7,384 nt of DNA from Tardiphaga sp. GTDB lineage: Bacteria; Pseudomonadota; Alphaproteobacteria; Rhizobiales; Xanthobacteraceae. The translations under genes and the position numbers were made by a program. Below, in pieces: positions 1 through 5,541 of the stretch. The notes below the pieces were generated by a model. It had not been told where the DNA came from, searched no databases, and saw only the letters and a program-made list of their open reading frames with translations. The stretch is from contig JAQGJY010000020.1 of assembly GCA_028290325.1 (NCBI GenBank), positions 1 to 7,384 on the forward strand. Direction: 5' to 3'. Position 1 is the first letter of the stretch; each line of letters begins with the position of its first letter.

Positions 1-238
1 GATGAAAATGATACGGCGCGTCGAGATGGGTGCCGTTATGCGTCGACAGTTGCACCTGCTCGACCGCCCAGCCCTGCCCGTCCGGCAAATCCTCGGCTTT
101 CAGGCCGTCGAAGAATTGCAGCATGCGTGGCAGGCCCTGCTGGTGGTCGATATAATTGATCGTCGGGTGGTTGCCCGGCGGATCGGCCGGCACGTCGTTT
201 TGCAGCGGCACGGAGATGTCGATCAGGCGACGGGACAT
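1..238 (-). CDS. Cyclase-family metal hydrolase (kynurenine formamidase-like), N-terminal part only
   Basis: The first 79 residues are present; the rest lies beyond the left edge. The N-terminus (MSRRLIDISVPL) is typical of the cyclase / kynurenine formamidase family (PF04199), and residues 67-77 (HNGTHLDAPYH) give the family signature HxGTHxDxPxH, whose His and Asp residues bind the catalytic metal. Known members hydrolyse N-formylkynurenine, isatin and other amides or cyclic amides in the cytoplasm. The start at 238 is supported by an AGGGAG ribosome-binding site about six bases upstream. The gene is on the same strand as the FAH-family gene upstream, separated by 185 bp that contain a palindromic repeat, so it may be the second gene of that transcription unit or a separate one. 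The family call is firm; the substrate is unknown, and the missing C-terminal part prevents a finer assignment. Confidence 0.88.
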   Translation of the reverse strand, partial: MSRRLIDISVPLQNDVPADPPGNHPTINYIDHQQGLPRMLQFFDGLKAEDLPDGQGWAVEQVQLSTHNGTHLDAPYHFH

Positions 239-276
239 GGGCGCTCCCTGTGAATTTTCTGTTTGCATTCAAGTTT

Positions 277-406
277 GTCATGGCGAGCCAGCACGGCCAC
301 CGGGCCGACGTGCTGAGCCAGGCAATCCAGCTCTTTCCAACACCGAAATGGGATGGCCGCGTCGCCGCCGTCGCTCGGAACGAGCGACTTTGCTCCTCGC
401 GATGAC
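277..406. repeat. Dispersed palindromic intergenic repeat, copy 1
   Basis: This stretch begins with gtcatggcgagc and ends with ctcctcgcgatgac, which form imperfect terminal inverted repeats (gtcat 277-281 against atgac 402-406). Inside lie two good hairpins. CAGCACG 289-295 pairs with CGTGCTG 309-315. GTCGCTCG 370-377 pairs perfectly with CGAGCGAC 381-388 around a three-base gaa loop. The core caatccag (323-330) and the ends recur in inverted order at 6400-6467. It resembles the mobile palindromic repeats scattered between genes in Bradyrhizobium and Rhodopseudomonas genomes; that family match is from memory. It fills most of the 185-bp gap between the FAH gene and the cyclase gene and has no coding potential I would trust. 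Neither hairpin is followed by a T-run on either strand, so it is not a classic intrinsic terminator. Confidence 0.65.
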
Positions 407-423
407 GGTTTTTGTTATGTCCC

Positions 424-1410
424 TCAGTCCTGCCGCACCACCTTATTCCGCAAGACGCCGATCTTCTCGACTTCCAGTTCGATCTCGTCGTTATGTTCGA
501 GATACCAGCCGAGTTCGAGACCGCAGCCGTTGCCGACGGTACCGGAGCCGATGAATTCACCCGGCATCAAGGTCTCGTCCTTGCTGACATGCTCGATGAT
601 CTGCTCGAACGAAAACAGCATGCCGTCGGTCTTGCCTTCCGAGCGCAGCTTGCCGTTGACGCGCACTTCCATCTTCAGCTTGTAGGGATCGCCGATCTCA
701 TCCGGCGTTACGATCCACGGGCCGATGACGTTGCCGCCATCGAAGCTCTTGCCCTTGGCCGGGCCGAGCCGACCTTCCATCTCGATGCGTTGCGCGTCGC
801 GCGCCGAGAAATCGTTGAAGATCGTGTAGCCGAAGATGTGATTCTGGGCGTCGGCGGCCTTGATGTTCGCGCCTTTGTTTTTCGTGACGATGCCGTATTC
901 GAGCTCGTAATCCATCACCTTGGAATAACGCGGCCACTGCACCGTGGTGTTCGGGCCGCGCACGCTGAAGCGATTGGTGATGTAGAAGATCGGCTGCTTG
1001 CGATAGACCTCCGGCAGTTCGCCGAGCGGCTCGGCATCGATCCGCGCCAACTCGGCCTCGTTATTGGCCGCGCGCGCGGCCAGACGACGCTGGCCGCGCG
1101 GCGCTTGCAATATGTGGATCGGAAACGACATCGCGTCGCGCATCTGGCGCGGCTCCGGCACCGGCGCGAGCAACTCGACCGCGCCAAGACCGATCGACAG
1201 CGATTTGTCGCTGCGGTGGCTCTCGACGAGACTGCGGGCGTCGTCGAGCGCGCGATCGCCGGCATCGATCAGCGCCAGCATCGAGGCATAAGCCAGATTC
1301 GGCTTGCCGGCGCGGGCGGCTGCGGCGGCGAGATCGAAGACCGTGTTTTCGGCAACATTGACGACGCCGATTTTGACGGCGTCGCCGCTGCGATAGGTCG
1401 CGAGCTTCAT
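424..1410 (-). CDS. Fumarylacetoacetate hydrolase (FAH) family protein
   Basis: A 328-residue cytoplasmic enzyme of the FAH superfamily, which hydrolyses C-C bonds in beta-diketo acids or carries out related decarboxylation or hydration in aromatic and other ring catabolism. An N-terminal domain of about 100 residues precedes the catalytic fold. Visible signatures are MDYELEYG at 166-173 (metal ligands E169 and E171), IFNDFSARD at 197-205 (D200 the likely third metal ligand), GKSFDG at 220-225 with a lysine at 221, and GTVGNGCG at 290-297. Upstream in-frame methionines exist to 1602, but the start at 1410 fits the family (MKLATYRSG) and has a GGGAG site just upstream; longer forms would cross the divergent promoter and overlap the opposite gene. 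It is divergent from the transporter operon, so it probably acts on the imported compound or a derivative. Substrate unknown; it is not assigned to fumarylacetoacetase itself. Confidence 0.93.
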   Translation of the reverse strand: MKLATYRSGDAVKIGVVNVAENTVFDLAAAAARAGKPNLAYASMLALIDAGDRALDDARSLVESHRSDKSLSIGLGAVELLAPVPEPRQMRDAMSFPIHILQAPRGQRRLAARAANNEAELARIDAEPLGELPEVYRKQPIFYITNRFSVRGPNTTVQWPRYSKVMDYELEYGIVTKNKGANIKAADAQNHIFGYTIFNDFSARDAQRIEMEGRLGPAKGKSFDGGNVIGPWIVTPDEIGDPYKLKMEVRVNGKLRSEGKTDGMLFSFEQIIEHVSKDETLMPGEFIGSGTVGNGCGLELGWYLEHNDEIELEVEKIGVLRNKVVRQD

Positions 1411-1452
1411 GGAGGTCTCCCGTGATCTCATCTGCGCACTTGCGTTTCTAAA

Positions 1453-1481
1453 AATATATGAACAGAATAAATATCGATAAA
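1453..1481 (-). promoter_or_regulatory. Putative promoter of the FAH (and perhaps cyclase) transcription unit
   Basis: In this otherwise GC-rich window, 1447-1485 is a sharply AT-rich island in the 126-bp gap between divergent genes. Read on the minus strand it gives TATATT (1458-1453), matching five of six bases of the sigma-70 -10 box, 17 bases downstream of TTTATC (1481-1476), a weak -35 match. Transcription would start near 1446, leaving a leader of about 36 bases before the start codon at 1410. An eight-base perfect palindrome, TATCGATA (1472-1479), overlaps the -35 region and could be part of an operator. The call rests on base composition and box matching only. Confidence 0.35.
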
Positions 1482-1496
1482 CAAGGGGCGATCTCA

Positions 1497-1507
1497 TGTC
1501 TTTGACA
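1497..1507. promoter_or_regulatory. Candidate operator TGTC-TTT-GACA in the divergent promoter region
   Basis: TGTC (1497-1500) and GACA (1504-1507) form an inverted repeat around three bases. With one skipped base the symmetry extends to CAT and ATG on the two flanks (1495-1510). Short inverted repeats with a spacer of a few bases are typical operators of GntR-family regulators, and such a regulator is the second gene of the operon that starts 30 bases downstream. The right half also reads TTGACA (1502-1507), a perfect sigma-70 -35 hexamer for the plus strand, but I see no good -10 box at the right distance. The assignment to the local GntR protein is inferred from position and symmetry. Confidence 0.3.
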
Positions 1508-1536
1508 ATGCCTGGGTCACGCTCTCGGTTCGCCTC

Positions 1537-2475
1537 ATGAACCGACTGATCGCCCGCCTGGCCACCGCGATGCTGTTGGCGCTGCTGCTCGGCGCGCCGC
1601 AAGCCGGCGCCCAGAACAAAATTCAGGTCGGCTGCACCGCGACATCGGATTGCGCCTCGGCGATGATCGCCGTCGATGAAGGCCTCTTCAAGAAGCAGGG
1701 CCTCGCCGTTGAAATGGTCCTGATCGGCATCAACTCAAACATCCCCGCCGCGATCTTGTCCGGCTCCGTCCAGATCGGCGGGCCGACATCGACGGTGTTC
1801 CTGCAAGCCGCGGATGGCGGGCTCGATCTCGTCGCGGTGGCTGGCGCATCGGTGATGGGTCCGACCTCGAACGGCAATATCGCGGCCTTCGTCCGCAACG
1901 GCATCACGATCAAGGAGCCGAAGGATTTCATCGGCAAGAAGGTCGGCGCGCCCGGCCTCGGCGCGTTCCTGCATGTGCTGTTCGTGAAATGGCTGGTGGA
2001 AAAGGGCGTCGATCCGAAGAAGGTCAACTTCATCGAGGTCACGTTCCCGACGCAGATGGACATCATCAAATCCGGCGGCGTCGATGCGGTGCTGACGGCC
2101 GAGCCGTTCGTCACACGGATGACCAATGCCGGCACGGGGACGGTCGGCGCGCGCTACGGCGCGGAGTTGAATCGTTCGGAGCCGATCATCTTCTACGCGG
2201 CCTCGCGCGACTGGGCCGAGAAGAATCCCGAGACGCTTCGGAAATTTCGCGCTGCCATTGCGGAGGGCGCGACGATCGTCAACGAGACCCCGGAAAAAGC
2301 CTGGGCGGCGATCGCGAAATTCACCAAGACGCCGATCGATCTGGTGCGCGCCGCGCCGCCGAACCGCTCCGATCCGACTCTGAAGCCGGAGCAACTGGCA
2401 TGGTGGATCGACATCATGGCGTCGCAGAAGATGCTGCAAGGCAAGCTCGATCTGACCAAGCTCATCCTCAACTAA
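1537..2475 (+). CDS. ABC transporter periplasmic substrate-binding protein, NMT1/SsuA/TauA type
   Basis: A 312-residue exported solute receptor. The N-terminus has arginines at 4 and 7, a leucine/alanine-rich stretch at 8-19 and a likely signal peptidase I site after A25 (AGA|Q); there is no lipobox. The mature protein has the look of the NMT1/THI5-like family that feeds nitrate/sulfonate/taurine/pyrimidine-type importers: DEGLFKKQGLAVEMV (47-61), a glycine-rich GSVQIGGPTSTVFLQA segment (76-91), FIGKKVGAPG (131-140) and GGVDAVLTAEPFVTR (180-194). Two cysteines close together near the mature N-terminus (C33 and C39) are notable. The start is the only in-frame ATG after the stop at 1468, although there is no clear Shine-Dalgarno sequence. 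Its stop overlaps the start of the regulator by one base (TAATG). The ligand is unknown; with a hydrolase and a crotonase nearby, an organic acid or ring compound is more likely than nitrate. Confidence 0.92.
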   Translation: MNRLIARLATAMLLALLLGAPQAGAQNKIQVGCTATSDCASAMIAVDEGLFKKQGLAVEMVLIGINSNIPAAILSGSVQIGGPTSTVFLQAADGGLDLVAVAGASVMGPTSNGNIAAFVRNGITIKEPKDFIGKKVGAPGLGAFLHVLFVKWLVEKGVDPKKVNFIEVTFPTQMDIIKSGGVDAVLTAEPFVTRMTNAGTGTVGARYGAELNRSEPIIFYAASRDWAEKNPETLRKFRAAIAEGATIVNETPEKAWAAIAKFTKTPIDLVRAAPPNRSDPTLKPEQLAWWIDIMASQKMLQGKLDLTKLILN

Positions 2476-3155
2476 TGCCCCTCGTGAACGACAGCGGCGG
2501 CACCGACACGCTGAGCGAGCGCGCGGCGGGGCTGGTGCAGCGCGACATTCTCGCCGGCGACCTCGCGCCCGGGGCGCGGCTCGGCATCGTCGAGCTGGCG
2601 AAGCGCTATGAGATCGGCGCGACGCCGCTGCGCGAGGCACTGTCGCGCCTGATGTCGCGCGGACTGATCGTCGGCATCGGCCAGCGCGGCTTCCGCGTCG
2701 CCGACATCAGCCGCGACGATTTGCTGGATATCACGCAGATGCGGACCGTGATCGAGGTCGACGCGCTGCGGCGCTCGATGGCGGAAGGCGGCGACACGTG
2801 GGAGGCCGGCATCCTGGCCGCGTTGCATCTGATGCGACGCTATATCGAGCGCACCGGCGACGGTTTTCGCGAAGGCGCCGATGACTTCGATATGCTGCAC
2901 AAGGGCTTCCACACATCTCTGCTGGCGGCGTGCGGATCGCGGCGGCTGCTCGCCGCCCATGCCGACCTCTACGATCAGGCCTATCGCTACCGCCGCATCA
3001 TGATGGGCCGTATGGTCGGCGGCGCGGATTTCATCGCCTCGCATCAGCGGCTCGCGGATTGCATCCTCGCCCGCGACCACGATCGTGCGCAAGCGATGCT
3101 GACCGCCCGTCTGCGCGCGACGCTTGATTACGTCTATCCGCCGGAGCGATCATGA
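2475..3155 (+). CDS. GntR-family transcriptional regulator, FCD subfamily
   Basis: A 226-residue regulator. Residues 12-77 form the winged helix-turn-helix, with LSERAAGLVQRDILAGDLAPGARL, the recognition part ATPLREALSRLMSRGLI (49-65), and the wing GQRGFRVADIS (69-79). Residues from about 83 to 215 form a helical FCD ligand-binding domain (LLDITQMRTVIEVDALRRS, LHKGFHTSLLAACGS, SHQRLADCILARD). Such proteins usually repress a nearby catabolic operon until its substrate or a metabolite binds. Several metal-site positions look altered: H142 stands where FCD proteins usually have Asp (D-x-x-F-H), and R212 seems to stand where the last His is expected; H146 and H190 are kept. The gene starts within the stop codon of the binding-protein gene without its own ribosome-binding site, so it is probably translationally coupled, and it overlaps the ATPase gene by four bases. 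Autoregulation through the divergent promoter is likely but inferred. Confidence 0.93.
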   Translation: MPLVNDSGGTDTLSERAAGLVQRDILAGDLAPGARLGIVELAKRYEIGATPLREALSRLMSRGLIVGIGQRGFRVADISRDDLLDITQMRTVIEVDALRRSMAEGGDTWEAGILAALHLMRRYIERTGDGFREGADDFDMLHKGFHTSLLAACGSRRLLAAHADLYDQAYRYRRIMMGRMVGGADFIASHQRLADCILARDHDRAQAMLTARLRATLDYVYPPERS

Positions 3156-3961
3156 CGTTGCCATCCATCACGCCGCTGCGGCCGGCCGTTGCATCCGCAC
3201 GCAAGCCGCAGATCGCGTTCGACCGCGTGTCGCTCGATCTCGGCGGCAAGACCATCCTCGACACTGTCAACCTCGACGTCGCGCCAGGCGAGTTCCTTTG
3301 CATCATCGGCGCGTCCGGCTGCGGCAAGACCACGGCATTGCGACTGGCGGCAGGGTTGTATCAGCCGACCTCCGGCCGCGTGACGTTCGATGGCGTTGCG
3401 ATGACCGCGCCGCGGCGCGACATCGCGATCGTGTTTCAGGATTACGGCAAGGCGCTGCTGCCATGGCGCACCGCGATCGGCAACGTCTCGCTGGCGCTGG
3501 AAACCGCCGGCGTGCCGAAGCCGCAACGCGCCGACCGCATCGAAGAACTGCTGGTGAAGGTCGGACTGCCTTTTCATGGCGACAAATACCCGGCGGAAAT
3601 GTCCGGCGGCATGCAGCAGCGTTTGCAGATCGCGCGCTGTCTCGCGCAGGAGCCGAAGGTGCTGTTGATGGACGAGCCGTTCGGCGCGCTCGATGCGATG
3701 ACGCGGCAAAGCTTGCAGGACGAGGTGCTCGAGCTGGTGCGCGCCAGCGGCGTCACGGTGATCTTCGTCACCCATGATCTGGAAGAGGCGATCTATCTTG
3801 GCGACCGCGTCATCGGACTGCTGCCGCATCCCGGCCGCGTCGGTATTCAATGCGCGATCGATCTGGCGAGGCCGCGCGATCAATTGACGACCCGCGAGCA
3901 GCCGCAATTCCTGGCGTTGCGGCGCCAGTTGTTCGACTTCATCAAGGCGTCGGAAGCGTGA
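3152..3961 (+). CDS. ABC transporter ATP-binding protein (nitrate/sulfonate/taurine-type importer)
   Basis: A 269-residue ATPase that powers the importer from the cytoplasmic side. All nucleotide-binding motifs are intact: Walker A GASGCGKT 53-60, Q-loop Q96 (VFQDYGKALLPWRT), signature MSGGMQQR 150-157, Walker B LLMDEP 171-176 followed by the D-loop GALD 178-181, and the switch histidine H208 (FVTHD). The VFQ-LLPW segment and the MSGGMQQR signature fit the SsuB/TauB/NrtD branch. There is no added regulatory domain, so it works as a simple homodimer. The ATG sits in the ATGA overlap with the regulator, and a GGAG site lies five bases upstream (3143-3146). The stop overlaps the permease start by one base (TGATG). 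Confidence 0.95.
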   Translation: MTLPSITPLRPAVASARKPQIAFDRVSLDLGGKTILDTVNLDVAPGEFLCIIGASGCGKTTALRLAAGLYQPTSGRVTFDGVAMTAPRRDIAIVFQDYGKALLPWRTAIGNVSLALETAGVPKPQRADRIEELLVKVGLPFHGDKYPAEMSGGMQQRLQIARCLAQEPKVLLMDEPFGALDAMTRQSLQDEVLELVRASGVTVIFVTHDLEEAIYLGDRVIGLLPHPGRVGIQCAIDLARPRDQLTTREQPQFLALRRQLFDFIKASEA

Positions 3962-4722
3962 TGCCGCATTGGCTCAAGCCATTGGTGTTGCCGGTGGCGC
4001 TGATTGTGCTGTTCGAGGCGTGGGCGCGCGCGACCGATCTGCAAAGCGATTCCCTGGCGCCGCCCAGTGCCATCGGGCGCGCGCTGATCGAGGCATTGGG
4101 CTCCGGCGAATTGTGGATCGCGACGCGCGACACTTTGGCCTCGACGCTCGCGGGACTGCTGATCGGCAGCGCGATCGGGCTCATGCTCGGTATCGCGCTG
4201 GGGTTATCGAGCGGGTTCAACCGGCTGATGGACGTGACGATCGAAGCGATCCGCCCGATCCCGTCGATCGCATTGCTGCCGATCGCGTTGATCGCGTTCG
4301 GCTTCGGCTATCGCATGGAAATCGTCATCGTCGCCTTCGCCTGTATCTGGCCGATGCTGATCCTGAGCCGCGCCGCCATCGGCGGCATCGAGCCGCGTCT
4401 GCTCGAAGTCGCGCGCCTGCTGCGGCTGACGTCCGCCGATCGGGTGCGCAAGATCGTCATTCCCGCCGCGCTGCCGCGCATCTTCGTCGCCTTCCGTCTG
4501 GCGGCCGGCATCGCCTTGATCGTCGCCGTCACCTGCGAGATCGCGATCAACCCGATCGGCCTTGGCGCGTCGATCATGGCGGCGCAGCAGGCGCTGCGCG
4601 CCGATCTGATGCTGGCCTACCTGATCTGGATCGGCGCCATCGGCTTCGCGCTCAATGCGGGGTTGTTGCTGGCGCAAAACAGCCTGTTCGGCCGCGCCGC
4701 TTTGGCGGAGATTGCACGGTGA
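3961..4722 (+). CDS. ABC transporter permease 1 (SsuC/TauC-type)
   Basis: A 253-residue integral inner-membrane protein with about six hydrophobic segments (roughly 8-22, 61-82, 101-115, 120-138, 178-197 and 216-238). The cytoplasmic coupling loop that contacts the ATPase is seen at 149-171: EVARLLRLTSADRVRKIVIPAALP. This fits the EAA motif of binding-protein-dependent permeases, although the usual central glycine is not obvious. Upstream motifs IRPIPSIALLPIALIAFGFG and IWPMLILS are typical of the nitrate/sulfonate/taurine permease branch. The start at 3961 overlaps the ATPase stop; an in-frame extension to 3850 would lie wholly inside the ATPase gene and is rejected. The stop shares four bases (GTGA) with permease 2. 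The two permeases differ clearly in sequence, so the channel may be a heterodimer. Confidence 0.93.
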   Translation: MPHWLKPLVLPVALIVLFEAWARATDLQSDSLAPPSAIGRALIEALGSGELWIATRDTLASTLAGLLIGSAIGLMLGIALGLSSGFNRLMDVTIEAIRPIPSIALLPIALIAFGFGYRMEIVIVAFACIWPMLILSRAAIGGIEPRLLEVARLLRLTSADRVRKIVIPAALPRIFVAFRLAAGIALIVAVTCEIAINPIGLGASIMAAQQALRADLMLAYLIWIGAIGFALNAGLLLAQNSLFGRAALAEIAR

Positions 4723-5486
4723 GACGTCCGGACATTTTGTGGCGTCTCGGCAGCTTCGCCGTCGCGGCCGCGTTGGTCGGGCTGTGGCAACTGACGGCCG
4801 ATCTCAAACTGGTGTCGCCGGTGTTTCTGCCCGGCCCCGACAAAGCCTGGACCGCTCTGATCCGGGGTTTCAGCAGCGGCGACTTGATGGCGAAATTGCT
4901 CGGGACGCTCGCGCACATGCTCTACGGCTGGCTCTGCGCGTCGTTCGTCGGCATCGCTTTGGGCGCCGCGATTGGCGCGTCGAAAACCATGCGCGATTAC
5001 GTTGCGCCGTCGCTCGAATGGCTGCGGCCGCTGCCGGTCTCGGCAATCATTCCCATCGCGATCGCGTTGTTCGGGTTGACGCAGGGCATGGCCTTGTTCG
5101 TGATCGCGTTCGGCGCAATGTGGCCGATGCTGCTGGCGACGATCCACGGCTTCGCGGTGGTTGAGCCGCGTCTGTATGAGGTCGCGCGGACGCTGCACAT
5201 GTCGCGCCTCGCCGTGATCGTCAAGATCGCATTGCCGTCGGCCAGCCCGGACATCCTCGCCGGTATGCGGCTGAGCCTGACGGTGGCGCTGATTCTGTCG
5301 GTGGTGTGCGAAATTCTCGCCGGGCTCGATGGCCTCGGCCATTGGGTGCTGTTGTCGGCGCGCGCGTTTCGGTCGGCCGACCTGTTCGCGGGCGTGATCC
5401 TGCTCGGCATCGTCGGTTATGTGACGGCGACCGCGATGGCCTTCGCCGAGCGACGCCTGCTGCGCTGGCGCGGCGTGGGGCATTGA
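4719..5486 (+). CDS. ABC transporter permease 2 (SsuC/TauC-type), GTG start
   Basis: A 255-residue inner-membrane permease with six predicted hydrophobic segments (near 11-26, 68-87, 107-118, 123-141, 183-200 and 221-242). Recognisable parts are VFLPGPDKAWTAL (35-47), WLRPLPVSAIIPIAIALFG (101-119), the EAA coupling loop EVARTLHMSRLAVIVKIALP (154-173) and SVVCEILAGLDGLGHWV (194-210). I chose the GTG at 4719 because it gives the usual family N-terminus, has GGAG (4707-4710) eight bases upstream, and produces the four-base GTGA overlap matching the other junctions. The open frame extends far upstream, but that part is a shadow of permease 1. It is the last of five overlapping genes. Most importers of this type use one permease as a homodimer, so a second, divergent one suggests a heterodimer or alternative pairing. 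Confidence 0.92.
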   Translation: MRRPDILWRLGSFAVAAALVGLWQLTADLKLVSPVFLPGPDKAWTALIRGFSSGDLMAKLLGTLAHMLYGWLCASFVGIALGAAIGASKTMRDYVAPSLEWLRPLPVSAIIPIAIALFGLTQGMALFVIAFGAMWPMLLATIHGFAVVEPRLYEVARTLHMSRLAVIVKIALPSASPDILAGMRLSLTVALILSVVCEILAGLDGLGHWVLLSARAFRSADLFAGVILLGIVGYVTATAMAFAERRLLRWRGVGH

Positions 5487-5541
5487 CGGTGGGTTGTGCC
5501 GCCGCAAGAACGATGGTCAGTAACGAGACAGGAGACCAATC

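Noticed and set aside
370..388. Intrinsic terminator for the FAH transcript
   Set aside because: The hairpin is strong, but no T-run follows on the minus strand, so it was kept only as part of the repeat.
277..406. Insertion-sequence remnant or transposase fragment
   Set aside because: No transposase-like protein sequence or target duplication was seen; the palindromic, repeated, non-coding character fits a small dispersed repeat better.
412..1425. 337-residue plus-strand open frame opposite the FAH gene
   Set aside because: It is a shadow of the FAH gene, caused by high GC at third codon positions; it has no recognisable domain, while the minus-strand frame has the full FAH motifs.
1410..1602. 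Longer FAH start at 1602, adding 64 residues
   Set aside because: The extension would cross the AT-rich divergent promoter and overlap the signal-peptide region of the opposite gene; the start at 1410 has a ribosome-binding site and the family N-terminus.
1735..2640. 301-residue minus-strand open frame under the binding-protein and GntR genes
   Set aside because: Arg/Asp-rich low-complexity composition typical of antisense shadows; both plus-strand genes are unambiguous.
3124..3777. 217-residue plus-strand frame overlapping the ATPase gene
   Set aside because: An out-of-frame shadow; the ATPase frame has every nucleotide-binding motif in order.
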